The notes under the pieces: generated by a model
Databases searched by the model: none
What the model was told of the DNA's origin: nothing
What the model saw: the letters and a program-made list of their open reading frames with translations, nothing else
In this document: positions 10,515 through 23,644 of the stretch, in pieces
Numbering within the stretch: the stretch's first letter is position 1
How the letters are laid out: each line of letters starts with the position of its first letter
Translations under genes and position numbers: made by a program
Assembly (NCBI GenBank): GCA_036583965.1
Contig: JAZBQD010000014.1
Location: 42,375,990-42,439,989, forward strand
DNA: 64,000 nt
Direction: 5' to 3'
Source of the DNA: Prunella strophiata
Lineage: Eukaryota > Chordata > Aves > Passeriformes > Prunellidae

Positions 10515-13500
10515 GTGAGCACCGCCGGTGGGTGCCCGCCGCCTCCCTCGGGAATTTCCGCGCGGCGAGGGGAAGTGCTCGGGGCCGCGGGCCGGGGCCG
10601 GGCGCTGGCGGGCCGGGAGGGGAGGGCGGGGCGGGAGGCGTTGCACTCCCGCTTCGGCCGGGGCCTTCGCCCCCGCGCGGAGCCCGCCGGGCCGGGGCGC
10701 TCCCGCCGCTCCGTCGGGCTGGGGCGGAGTTTGCTGCCGGCTCCGGCCGCGTTTTCCCCCCTTCCCTCCCCCCCACCCCTCCTCGCCGCCCGCGTCGTGG
10801 CGCCGGCCGGGAGCCCGGCCCGGCCCGGGGCTGCGCTCGGTCGCCGCGGCGAGACGCGGGTCCGGCTCCCGAGCCCGCCGGGGCAAGAGGGGAAACAAAG
10901 CGGGGCGGCCGGGGCCATCCGCCGGCCCCCTCCGTGCCCAAAGCGTCTGAGAAGCGCACCGGGAGGAGCAGCAGCCCTGCCCGCTGACCCGTGAGCGGGC
11001 TGAACAAAGATCCGGCCCGCGGAGCACCGCCGTCCCTCTGCTCCCCGTGGGCTGGGCGCTCGACCGGGCGCCTGGAGCTGTGAGCACCGGCGGCTTTTGC
11101 TGGAGGAGCGGCTCCTGGGACCTTGGAGTTGTGGAGGAAGTTGCACGGAGAGGCTCAGCTCAAAGCCCAGCTCTGCTTTTGTGCTGCTGTGGGATCGCGA
11201 CTTAGGCATCAGCAAAGTTGTGCAGGGGGAGCGCTGGAGCCTGGAAGCAATTTACCGAGCCAGTGAGATAATCTCCAGTTCTTGAGTTTTATAGTACATG
11301 ATGTCCTAGTTTCTTTTTTTTTTCCCCTTTGGTGAGTATTAAAGAATATTATTAGCCTGAGCCCAAAATGTAACTCATCTTTGGCCGTCCATCTCCACGT
11401 TTATAACTTCAAAACAAAGCAGTATTGTTAGAACTAAAATTTGTCCCCGCCCTCTCACGATGTTTTGCTCTTAGACTACTAATTAATTTTAAATTCTTAG
11501 GGAGAATGAGATAATAGAGAGAAAGGCTGGGTAGTTACCGTGTGTTTAGTATCAGTAACTAGGTGCTGTTGGCAAAGAGTCATTTATTTAAAATGTCAGG
11601 AGACAGTTAAGGCTATGCCCATCTAAGTAATTATTATATGATGGATTGGAATGTCTGTGATTATTGAACAGCTATTTTAAGTTTGGAATTTTATAGCTTT
11701 GGTAACCTTAAAGGGAAATCTAGCTAACAGAGTGTCCAGTGTAAGTTTGTAGATCACTGATGTGTTGGGAGCTTTTGATTTTTCTTTGCAGTGAATCATA
11801 GTTTTAAGTATAATCTGACTTAAATTTTACTATGTAGGTATTCAGACTCTTACACATGGGAGAGTCATTTTGTCATGATTTAATTTCCTATTAGCAGAAA
11901 TAAGTAGCAGACTTCTTAAATGAAATGAGAGAGTAACAAAAAATTTGCTGTTATTTGGTTGATTATATGTGATAACCCACGTCTCTTCTTTTTTAACTGT
12001 ATTTAAAGAAGAGCTGTATTTAGAAACTCTCAGTATTGAAAGAAAATGGATAGCATCCTCTTCAGTGGCATGGAAAATACTTGGAAATGATTCCAAGTAC
12101 TTTTTCAAGTGTTTCCTTTATCATTTCTAGGAATACAGTGTTTGATTTTGTGATTTCCTGAAATAAGATGAGACATACTGGAGGTGGGGAGGCTGTTTAG
12201 GCTTTTAGTCACTATATGATATCTTTTTAAGCTTTCTTTTCAGCAGTTTACATTTGCTGATGTGTCAACTTCCAGAGTGACAAATTACAGAAATAAAAAA
12301 TATATCTTTTTTTTTTTTCATGTTTCACTGACCTTAAAGTCTGCTTTGGAACTGAGCAGACCAGGCAACAACTTTGTGTCTGTGTGAGGAAATCTCTGTC
12401 TTCCAAATGGTCATGGAAGAGAATGTTTTTTCTGACCTTCTTGAATAGCAGTAATCCTGGGTTGACTAGTTTTTACCTCATATTCAGAGTGCCTTTGGAA
12501 ACAACTTTCCAAAGTTGCATGGTATATGGTGAGTGTTTTGGCCATGATTTTATGGTTCTCCATCACATGTGAAAGTTGAGTTTGTTGTGTATGTAAAGAT
12601 TGTTGAGTTTGACCCAATGGGCAGTTGTAAGTTTATCTTATTCTCCAGTTAATCAGCTATTGCCTTGGAAACATCTAGATGATAAAGAGTTTCTCTGTGC
12701 TCTCAACTGGCTGTAGTTTGATGCAGTTGTTGCATGGCTTCTAGCCCCTGCTTTTATAAAACTTGCAGACGGTTCTGCTCATTGTACAGGATTGTTCTTC
12801 TCAGATTACATATGTCTGTCTGTTGGTTTTTGGTTTTGTCCTGTTACAGGGTTTCTTTGCAGAGTCTTCTCAGTCTTCTGCTGTCCTGAGTACTTAAAAA
12901 AACCAGTGCAAAAACTTTAAATGACTTAAGTTGGCTTTATATAGTAATTAAAGGGTAATTTGTCTTTCAAATAATGATGTATTTAAACATACTTTATATT
13001 AATAGGGATGAAAAAAACACTGCTGGTAAAAGTTTGAAGGGCTGACTTGCCATACCTACAGCAAAATTCTTGAAGCCTGGCTTTCAGCTTTGAAGTCAGC
13101 CCACTGTTCAGTGTTCAGGTTTTCTTTGCCAACAGTCTAACGTGAGGGACAAAAATTGTCTTTCCAGTTAATACCTATAAAAAACATACAGAACAATTTC
13201 TCATGATTGCTTGACAGCACTGAATAGTCAGTTTAGCCTTGTTATCAATATTTCTGAATGAATTTTTAAATGGTTATGGTTAATCTGCTAAACCCTTTAA
13301 GGCTGTAGTAGACTTTAAAAATCTTGACATTGTCCAGTTTTTCTGCCTTTTATTTTAATTACAGGTTGGAGATGTTAAGCATCCTCTGTACTCATCAGTG
13401 CCAGAGATCTCTAAGTGCACATGCTTTTGAGTGCTTCAAAACAAGGTCTAGTTCATCACTTTTCAGCAGTGTAGACACATTTTGTTTCATCTGTACACAG

Positions 13501-13952
13501 TAGTCCACCTTGCCCTGAAAGGCAGTGAGCTTGATTGTAGAGGTCTGTGTGCAGTGATATTGTATCTTCCCCTGTTTAATCTCTTTTCACCCAGCTGGTG
13601 AGGATAAGGACACAATTTGCAAGAAAGTTGCTTAATTTTGATACACTGAACCAATTGATTCTCTTGTGTAGCAATCATGAAGTAGTAAAGGGAGGGCTCT
13701 ACTGGAATATAGCAGGTGAATGTGCCTCTACCTTTCTGTTTACTAAAGCTGCAGCTTTGCTGTCTCAAGCAGCTCTCTTTGAGAGGTTTGTCACCTCTGC
13801 ATCTCGCTCTGGTGAAGCACCAAAGGCATGGTGAGGGTGATGCCTAGGAAGGGCTCTCAAAGATTGAATGCACATAATCTGTAAGTGCCCCACACCACAT
13901 CCAACAAGTAGTTTTTCTCTGTTGGGAGCTTTAAAAAAACTAACCAACCAGC

Positions 13953-15443
13953 TGTGTTGGTTTAATGCAGCCTGGCTTTTAGTGGCGGCAGAGGAAGCCA
14001 CGGAGGCTTCTTCTGAGAGACAAGCTCCTTGAAACTTCTACTGTGTCCAGCAGAGCTAATCCCTAAAGGCTCTGATGATGGACATATTGGCTGGCCCAGT
14101 TAGAGAAGTTGGTAATGCCTCTGTAATGATATGTTTAAGAAAAGGAAAAGCCATTGCGAGGCAGCTGCTGGGGGCCATGCTGGCACCACAAGTGGCCATG
14201 CGGCCGGGATCATGCAGCTGGGGTGAGCACCCATGCAGCCAGGGCTATCTTGTCATGAACTGTGCTTGCTTGGCTGCTTTTAACCAGCCATGCTGCAGGC
14301 AGAAGGGACAGGGGCCACCAGCAGCAGCTTCTCCTTTTTGGCGTCCCACATGAAAAGAGGTGCTGAATGGAGCCAGTGGCTGGTGCTGCCCGTGCAGTGC
14401 TGGAGGGGACCACATGGCCGACAGCGAGGGGCACGATGAGCAGTTCCCTGATGCAGAGCCCAGATGGGATCAACCTTTCAGCTCTACCCTGTAAGAACTT
14501 TTCAATTGATAGAACTTGAGAGCAAACGAACCAACAAATAACAATTCTCTCCCTAGTCAGAGAAAAGGAAAAGGTGAAGACACGTGAGGAGAGCACAATG
14601 GAGACACTAAGGTCCATGAAAGGAGGGAGTGGGAGGAGGAGGTGCTCCAGACATCGGAGCTGAGATTTTTCTGCAAGCTGTGGTGAGGACTATAATACAA
14701 CCAACTGTTTCTCTGTAATTCATTAAGTGCATGGGGGAATGTAGAGGTCCACTTGCAGCCCATGGGTAAAGATGCTCATGCTGGAGCAAGTAGATGCTGA
14801 AAAGCTGTAATCTAGTGGGAAACTTGAACAGAGAGAGAAGACCCTTGCTTCCAGAGATAGAGAAAGGACCCTTGCTTCCAAAGTAGAGCATCTCAGCCTC
14901 AAAAGACTACCCCCATGAACTAATGACCCACGAAAAACAGTTGTGGGAAAACTACTTGCCTGTGGGGGGGAACTCACATTGCAGCAGGTCGGGCAGGACT
15001 GCTACTCATGAAAGTTAAAACCATGCTAGAAAAGTTCACAGAGAACTGTCTCCTGTGAGGAGGACCCCATGGCACAGGCAGAAAAAAACCAAACTCCTTT
15101 ACCTAATCAAACTGAAGATTTTTTTTAAAAAATAACAAACTGACTAAATACTCCCATGTTTTGTCTCTGTGCTATTGGTGGGAAGGAAGGAGGGGCTGGA
15201 GGGAGGAAAAAGATGTTCTAGAGGTTTATCTTAGTTCTCATTATCCTCTTTTAATTCTGTTAATAAGTTTTCTTTATACTGTTTAAGCCTATTTTGCCCT
15301 TTAGTGTTTTCTTCCTAATCCTTATCTCAACCCATGAGCTCTTCAGTTTTTCTTTCCCCTTCCTCTTCTCAACTATAGCAGAAGAGAATGAGTGTATAGT
15401 TTTTTGTGGGTGCTTGGCATTTAGCCAGTGTCAAATCATGACA
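13953..15443 (+). mobile_element. Endogenous-retrovirus LTR, probably solo
   Basis: The element begins TGTGTTGGTTTAATGCAGCC and ends with AAATCATGACA, that is TG...CA boundaries. Inside are blocks typical of a long (about 1.5 kb) avian LTR: GGAGGAGGTGCTCCAGACAT near 14638, a Cys/His-poor GC-moderate centre, a TTCTCATTATCCTCTTTTAA block near 15236, and a terminal block with CTTATCTCAACCCATGAGCT near 15320. No gag, pol or env reading frame is present and no second LTR follows within the window, so it is best read as a solo LTR left by recombination. I see no convincing target-site duplication, and the family name is not assigned. Orientation matches SCAF11. Confidence 0.75.
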
Positions 15444-15960
15444 CTAAAAAACAAAATAGAAAAGAGGAAGGTGCCTCTTCTTGAAAGACTTAACTTTCCT
15501 ATGTCCTTTTATTGCACTGCATCAAATTTCCTGAAGACTTGCAGTTGGAGAAACAAATGCAATATAACTAAATGTGGAAGTTGTCACTTCTAAACTTGGG
15601 AAATTCTTAACTGACTTCACTAAGGACAATCAAAATACTGCATTTCATTTATTCAGGAAACAAATACATACACATCTGTGTAGGCATTGTACATCTATGT
15701 CTTATATTTGAGTATGTTGTGCTAAGTTGAGTATTTTCACCTGTTGATTTTTTATTAGCAAGTTATGCTGTCACACAAATTTATTTTGATGAAACAGTAG
15801 TATTTTTCTTTCTTTTTTTTCCTCTGTGAGAACACAGAATTGGAATTTGAACTCAAAAATACACTATCATAGCAAAAATTTAAAAGTAACATTTTAATTT
15901 TATGGTGCTATGATTGGTGGTATTTCTTGCTAGCTTTCTAAGATTTTCAGATTTTGCATG

Positions 15961-15988
15961 TGCATATATATATGTGTGTGTGTGTATA
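15961..15988. repeat. (TA)n/(TG)n microsatellite
   Basis: A short compound dinucleotide repeat in intron 1: TA units followed by about seven TG units. Confidence 0.85.
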
Positions 15989-18900
15989 AAAGAATATGTA
16001 GAGAGAATTGGGAAGTAGAAATGTTTTCCAGTAGCTGTTTTCTAAAGCCTATAGTGTGGTAAATTGCAGTATCTGATCACGTTTTCTAAAAGACACCAAT
16101 AATGTCTCTCTTAATGCATTTTTTAGTCTAAGGATTGGTGAGCTTACATTAAAATGCAATGGTTTGTGGTGAAAGTACTGCTTAACTATGATCTGCCTTC
16201 ACAGGTACTATTTAAACCTGAGTGATGCATTTAGTGATATTTGAAACTTTTTCAAGCTAGTACAAAATTGCTTGGAAATGTCAATTGAGTTAACCCTTGT
16301 TGTCTCTGGCTTGCTACATGGCTTTTGTTAGACTGCCAGCAGTAATAAAGAATGGGAAATTCCATGTGATCTATGTCTGATAGAAGTCTTCTCTGTCCAT
16401 ATCTTTAGATAGCAACACAGGCCAAAACTGGAGCAATGAAAACTTGCTATGCCACAGGAGAGATGGAGACACTTACATGAAAATTAGTTGAACTGGTATT
16501 AAAAATCTGGATGTTAAGGTAGAATCTGAAGGTAGGCATGTGGTCTTAATTGACCTGCTCGCTATTCAGAGTGAATAACTTCAGCAGTTCTGGGTATAGG
16601 AGGGGCAATAAAATTCTCCTATGCTTTCTGTATAGCTACTGAATAAGCACTTTCTATATGCAGTTTTGCTTTTTTAAGATGTTCTTAGTTTATCAATTGT
16701 TAGGTAAGAGGTAGTGACCATTGTAGATCGATGTGTGTAACAAAAAGTAATTGGAAGTCCTAGGAAACAGCTGGAGAAAATCAATCTGTTAGGGCTACCT
16801 TGAGCTCACTGGAGTTTTGGTTTAGAGATGTTACCAAATCAAGATACCTATAACAATGAAAGTAAAATAAATTGTCTCTAAACCTATGCAGTTGTGATTT
16901 TTAAGACACAGTTTCATCAGCCTAAGCAAGAAAGGTGCCTTATGCAAGTCTTGGATAAGTTAGTGGGTTCCAGTGGTTATTTTGTGGTTCTTATTCTAGC
17001 AAGAAACTTTGAATTACAATGGAGTTCCTTGTTCTGGGGAGCTTCTAATGTTGTTGATATGAAAGCTTAAGTTCTTTTTGCAAAGCCTATGTTGGTCACT
17101 TAAGAATTCACAGTAAAGTACTGTTGTGTTGTAGATAATTTCTTGATGCCATATATATGGTGAAGCCAAAAAGGTGATTAGCATGACTATCTATTAGACT
17201 CACTTCACAAATTGAAAGGAAAGGTGATGGAGTTCAGGTTGTATTTTCAAGCTCAGATCTGAGGTTGCCATCTTGCATTAGTAGTTTGTGTTACCTTTCT
17301 TTGCATTGCTGTTCATGTTAAGAAGAACCTTTTCCTACATACCTGTCTTCTGTTCCTGGCTGGGGTTTTCTAACTTTATGTTAGCTTTCTTGAAAGTTAT
17401 TGCTGAGTAAGGGCTGTGAAAACAAGATCAATAGTAATTGAAACTGCTTACTCCCTATCTATCTACTGCTTCTGAAATGGCATTCAATACATTGTTATTC
17501 TACAGATACTGTAGGAGATTTTGTACAAAATACAATTATGCTTAAAATTATTATAGTAGTCATAAATCCTTCGCAAACTCTTTTTCCACAAATACAGCAT
17601 TTCTTTTTGTTCAGGTTTTGTAAGAGGTTAGTGTAGGTCTTTGACCTGAGCTTATGAAATGCTTTTATTCAAAGCAAGAAGGAGCTTGAGGACTGTATTT
17701 TTGACATCATAGTTTTCATCTGGTGTGTTGTTTTTTTTTTAAGTGTATGCCTCAAAGAGGCAACATGTGCTTTTAAATGGGTATGTTATTTCCTCTCTTT
17801 TGTTTGGTTTTGACTCAGTGTCTATGTATTTTACTTGTAAACTGAATTTTTTTTTTTTGCAGAAATGCAATTTTTTAAAATCATGAACATGTCATAAACA
17901 CGACACAAGTCTAAACCTTTGATTTGATGTTTCAAGTGAAAGAACAGCATGCTTTTATCAGAGGACTCAAGTTCAGGGTATTTTTATCAAGGCTATGTCT
18001 ATTGTTCTATGCAATCTTCTGTAGTCCTTTTTTTTTTTCCCATCTAAGTTAAACCATAAAGTTATAGGGAAGCCTGTGCATTACATAAATTTTGTTAAGA
18101 GAACGTCGTCCTTCATTTTGCAGGGGTTCAACATGTAGAAGCTAAAAGATAGGAGTACTGTGGTTTAGGTAAAAGAAAAAATAGTGGTAGTCATTGCATT
18201 CTGTTTCTTCCTTTGCTGCATTTGTCCTTTTTGTCTACAGCTCAAGATGCTTCTCTAATCACCTACCACTCTCATTCTGTTGTCCCATTAATTTTTGCAT
18301 CTTAACTATGCTTCTTGCTGCTGCCCCTGAGCTTTCATTTGAGCTCAGTCTTACTCCATCGATTTTGCCTATAATTTTTCCTCCCCCTTCTCCTTCTCTG
18401 CTTCTGTCTTTGCAAGGTCTTCTGGTTCAGCTTGTGCATCCCTGATGTTTGAGTCTGGCTATTTGGGTGTGATTAGGATGGTATTAAGAAAAATAAAGAT
18501 GGTCTTTCTAGTTTCTTTAGCATCAGAGAGATGACTGCAACAAGTCCTGCTGTGTTGCCATAGCAGTGGCTGAAGTATGCTCATTCATCTTGTGGGAATG
18601 TTGTGTGTGTTGTGTAGCAGTGGGAGAGGAACTTAAAATTATTTGTGTATGCTAAGCACAGTTCAAGTTTATGGGGGGAGAAAAATTAAATGCAACGACT
18701 AGCAAAGATTTATTTGCTGAATGCAAACTCTTCCCCTCCCCCACCACAGATCTGTGACATGGCTGTATTTGGAAGGGTTACTTGTGTGGAAAGCATGTTC
18801 TTACTCTCCGCATCCCACTGCCAAATATCTGCACTTTGGTGGAAAGCATGAAAATACTAGTGCTTCCAAGTGGCTAGAAAAAAATACTTTAAAAAAAACC

Positions 18901-20985
18901 AACCCTGTTCTTGGAAATGGCAGAGCCATTTTTGCTGACTTTGATATGTAATGCTATCCCTTCCAGCTGCAAAAGTATGCATGTGACTAAGGAGCCTGAA
19001 CAGCAGAAGGCAAGGTCCTGAGTTTAAGCTGATTCGATTTAGTTGCTTGAACCATGTGCACTTTGAAAATAGTACCTAGTGCCTAATGAGTTCCTGTTAT
19101 TTGTAAATCTCAATTTCACCCAGTTTAGTCACAGACTACTTAGAGAAACACCAAAGTGCTGAATTCTACATTTTGTGAGAGTGTTATGTACACTATTTTC
19201 TCTTTCATATTTTTTTGTATTATGGTAATTACTACAGTATTTCAGTGTTTTGTTGTCAGGATATGAAATGATGTGACTTAGCCAGTGGCAAACACATGTT
19301 CTTCCTAGGGGGGTGGTTGTGGTGTAGTGCTTCTGCTGTTGAGCGTCTTATCATACACGTGCATGCACAGGAGAAACAGCAGCACAGTGCACATTGCCTT
19401 CTGTTCAAAATACTGACTTGGAAAGAAAAATAAGGTGGGCTTTTAATTTCTGTGAATACACATTTCATCACCTTGTATCAGTCTTTAGAAGGTTTTTTTC
19501 ATCCTGTCTTCTGTATAAAGGAAGCTGTTTTTTTCCCATGGGACTTAGCTACAGCTCCAATGAATCTTTCCTCCTTATGGCTATTATGAGCCCAGCTGTG
19601 CAGTTCTGTAAAGATTAGGTCTGGAATTGACTTATATAATTCAGAACATCTTTGGAAAGCAGTGTGATCAGTGCAGACTTACTGAGGAGCTACCCTGCAA
19701 AATTGCCTTAGTTTAGCATGTAGGGAAGCTGCACAGCTTTGCCCTCACTGCTTTTGCATTGTCAAGAGCTGACAGAGGCTTGAGTAATGTAATTTGTCCT
19801 CTAGCAGAGTAGGAAAGGGTTTTCTCAGAGACTTGAGAATGTGTCACTGACGAGCCAGCTGTGACACAGGCATAATTTTATGTTACATGTTAGATTGATT
19901 CAAAGTATATGCTCCCAGCTGATCAAATGAAGCTGCACTGTGACAACTAACTCCCCTAAGTGCCTTTTTTTGTTTTTTATTCTGTTCTTGCTGACTGGCA
20001 AGTTTAGCTTTATCTAGTTTTTTGTCTGCTAATTGAATTTACCTAAACACAGGGCCATCTTGGTTGTCAGTGGTCGCCCTGAAACATACTGATACTATGG
20101 AGGTGCCACTTAGCTATACTTTGTAATGTCACATGGCCTTATGAGCTAACCTCACAGCTGCTACCAGATACTGAAAATCTTGTAGGATAATTGATGTACA
20201 TTGATTTGTGTACTTCAGCAGATTTTTCCACAGTTTATTATCACCTTTAAAACGAGTTCAGGAGAGATCCTAAACTTCTGCTATCCATTCTACCTTTTTA
20301 CACTGTCCAGTAAACAGAAGTGTTTTGCTTGCAAAACTCTAGTGTTAAATCGGATTTGTAGCAGCACTTCAACACCCAACATTCTGTAAAAGACATGGTG
20401 TCCCCCACAGTTTATAGAATATTCTTAGATATGTGAGGTCTTATTAAATGGCATTTTTCTGACTACTCTTATTTCTTGCTTAAGTGTTTCAGGTACTCTT
20501 TTGCTAAACTTTATTAGGAGCAATGCCTATTCCACTGATTTAACAAGGTCTGTACTGCAGGTTTTGAGACAGTTTATAAGCATTATATATAGGAAGGAGA
20601 TTACCAGTGTGTGTGTCCATTGTAAGGTTCTTTCTTAAAACTCTTGATTTTCTGGATGGTCAGACAGGTTCCTGAGGGACAGTCACTGCGTCTGAGTCAC
20701 TGCAGCAGTTCTCAAGCACATTTTGATGGAGTTGTGCCTGCCTTTCCTGTTTAGGGGGCAGTTATGGTGTTGTCCTGTCCAGTGCTGACTGGACATGAGT
20801 GAGTGTTTGCAGCTGCTATTCATAGTTGTTATTGTTGAGTGGGCCACAAAAATGAAAGCATTGATTCTAGCAGGGACATAGCTGTAGCCACAGCATCTGT
20901 AATTGAAGTATACATGTCAGTATTTTGCTGCTAGATTGTGGAAAATCTGAGGATAATATCCAGTGTGTTGCTTTGGGTGGGGTGG

Positions 20986-20986
<1 letters not shown>

Positions 20987-21021
<35 letters not shown>
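20987..21021 (+). repeat. Poly-T tract, 35 T
   Basis: A pure T run in intron 1, not linked to a recognisable element on either side. Confidence 0.9.
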
Positions 21022-21022
<1 letters not shown>

Positions 21023-23644
21023 TAGGGAAGGAGAAGAGCGACAGACAGGAGTATACTGTTTAGTATGGTATAGTACTAGCCATTTGGCTTTGGTAGTTTT
21101 CTCCTGTGACTTTACCTTGCATTTTCCTGGACCTGGCAGCTCATCTAGCTAGGTACTGCTGTGTCCTTCAAGGGGGTGCAGTTTGACAACAAAGTCTGAG
21201 CTTTTTTTTGCACCTTTCCACTGCCAAAAGGGGCAATGCCTTTTTATGTCTTCCCTCCCTCATTCTGTCACTTGCAATGTCTTTGGACACCTATGGCTCT
21301 TAGCGAGTCTGCTCACCATCACTAGTGGTGAGAAACACAGCTGCTTCTTTGGGTGGCAGCAAGCTGTTAGATTAGCTCAGCTCTCTTGGGTAATTGCATC
21401 CTTAGACGGTCTGGAAAGAGTCTTAAAATCAGCAGTATCTCCTTGCCTGAATAGCAGTGATTCTTTCCAAGACACTGGATCTACATGAATAGGCTTAAAC
21501 CACCTATAGAAAAAGATTTCTCTCTTTATTCCCCAAGGCATAGCGCTGGTCTTTCTTTCTCCTCATCCTTGTTGGTTCTATTGGATTTGATTTGGGAATG
21601 CAGACAAGGTGCAATTTGAGCTTACAAAGAGTAAGCTCTTTAAAAGCCTGCTTTTCAGTGCCACCGTTGGTTCTATTCTCACTAATGTGCTGGACCAAGA
21701 GATTTTTACTGCACAAAGGAGAAAATCCAGGATAAGTGCTTCCAGATTCTCAATGTAGCCCTCATTTATTGAAGGGCAAACAACATTACTCAATTGTCAC
21801 TTGAAGCAAGTCTACCTTCCAGGCTCTTCTGACAAATCAGATGTTTTTCCAAATAAATAAAACAACTGTGAAGGTTCTTGATGTACTTAGACAAATACCC
21901 AGTAATGTGGGGTTTTTTCTATTTTTTTTTTTTTCTCTTGGTGTATGTGTTGTGTTAGACATAGTAATACAAGTAGGTCAAAAGCTTTACAAATGTTCAA
22001 CTGCCATTGGAAATTATAAGTGTTTTCTCAGCCCATCTCTTAGACAGCACAGAAGTTCTGGCAAAATATTTAAAATTTTTCATCAGCAGCTGGACGTGTT
22101 CCCAGTAATAGTCCAGAGATTAGGATGAGCCCATATGAGGAACTTCAGAGGATACGTGTTCTGTCATTAAATATGAAAACTACAATAACAAAAATCACCA
22201 TCAAAAATCTGGTTTTGTGAATGTGAGTAGTTGTTCAGGTCTGTTTTCTTAAAAAACATATTTGCTGGGGGAGCAGCCTAAACATCTTTCCCAGGTTTCT
22301 TAATGACCATGAAAATGCATATGGAGAAATAGAGTCCTACCTATTACTGCCCAAAATTTTGATGGGTCTAAAGGGTGTTGTTGTTGTTTATTAAGCAAAT
22401 AAATTCTGTGTACTCAATATATTCCTGACTGTTGTTTCATAATTGAAACTTATTGTTTCTTGAGTTATTAAAAAATCAAAACACAACTAAGAGTCCCCCA
22501 ATCCTTTTTAAAATAAAATATTTTTAATAGAAACAGAACAGTCAAAGTAAATGCTACTCTGAGTATTAATGCAACATTTATCTAAGAAGCTGAAAGTTCG
22601 ATTACAAATGTTTCCTGAGTTAAATCTGTTGCAGAAATGAGTAAGGTATCTTGGACATCATTTTGCACTTTCTCACTGGAGACCTTGTTGCATATGTTCT
22701 TGCTTTCCATCCCCCTTTCCAGCTGAACTGGGGTATTTCTGTATAGATAAGTCTCTAGACTGTTAGTGTTGGAGGAAGAGTGTATTTAGTTGTTACATTA
22801 TATTTGCAGGGCATAAAGAATGCTTGTAAAGACTTTGTCTTGTAGTTAGGCATAAAGGAGGCATGTGCTAATTTAATGTCTCTTATAACTAGGCTTAGGT
22901 AATTTTTTAAATCCAATGCTTTTTCTATGTCTATTTAAGATTTTAATATAATAGATTCATTAAGAAATTAAGAGGCGTGACTTTGAACAGACCAAGTCTT
23001 TTCTTTCCACGTGCACAATGAATTAGTGTTGAAATACATCTGTATTTTTAGGTTGTGAGTTGTATGAAGTAGTTTGTGTGAATCACAGTTGTACTTTTGT
23101 GATATAGGAAATAGTTTAATGTGTGCATGGCACTTAGTCTGCTTTATGGAGTTAAGTTCTTCATGAAGCTGTGTTCCTCAGATGGACAGGGACAAATCTA
23201 TTAGTGCAATCTACAGACAATTCTCTTTAAGCACTTTTGTTGGCAGGTGCATTCCATGAAAACAAGAACAGGAGTTTCATTTCCTTGGAAGAATTGCCTG
23301 GAAACTTAAACATTTAATTATTTTAAGAGAGCAGGGAAATGAAGTAGTGTTGTGTACCTATGCTAGTGTCTCTGATCGCTGTTCTTAGTTTAATGTACTA
23401 GAATATCCTTGTCTTTATGTCAAATATGAAATAAAGTAAGATATTTCTCTTAGAAAATAATTCCATTGAGAATGTACAAGCACCAGAATAATACCATTTT
23501 GGCTGTAATGTTACGCTGTCTTTAGGCATTCTTAGGAAGGATTATCTAGAGTTTGGAGAGGGGTGTGGTTTGTTGGTGGCGTTTTTTTTGTTGGGTTTTT
23601 TTGTTTGTTTTTGTTTTGGGTTTTTTTTTTTTTTTTTTTGGTCA

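Larger units (their letters stand above)
9530..11080. promoter_or_regulatory. SCAF11: CpG-island promoter of SCAF11
   Basis: G+C and CpG density rise abruptly from about 9530, peak at 10020-10900 and fall off after about 11080, unlike the AT-rich flanks. This is the usual signature of a broad housekeeping promoter. The strongest cluster of factor motifs (10041-10260) sits just before exon 1. The long open frames on both strands here are produced by GC richness (few stop codons) and have low-complexity Pro/Arg/Ala/Gly translations, so none is called as a gene. A divergent non-coding transcript on the minus strand would be typical of such an island, but the sequence does not show one. Confidence 0.9.

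Noticed and set aside
9991..11215. Very long open frames on both strands, up to 341 codons
   Set aside because: They lie in the CpG island, overlap each other in several frames and encode low-complexity Ala/Arg/Gly/Pro. They reflect the scarcity of stop codons in GC-rich DNA.
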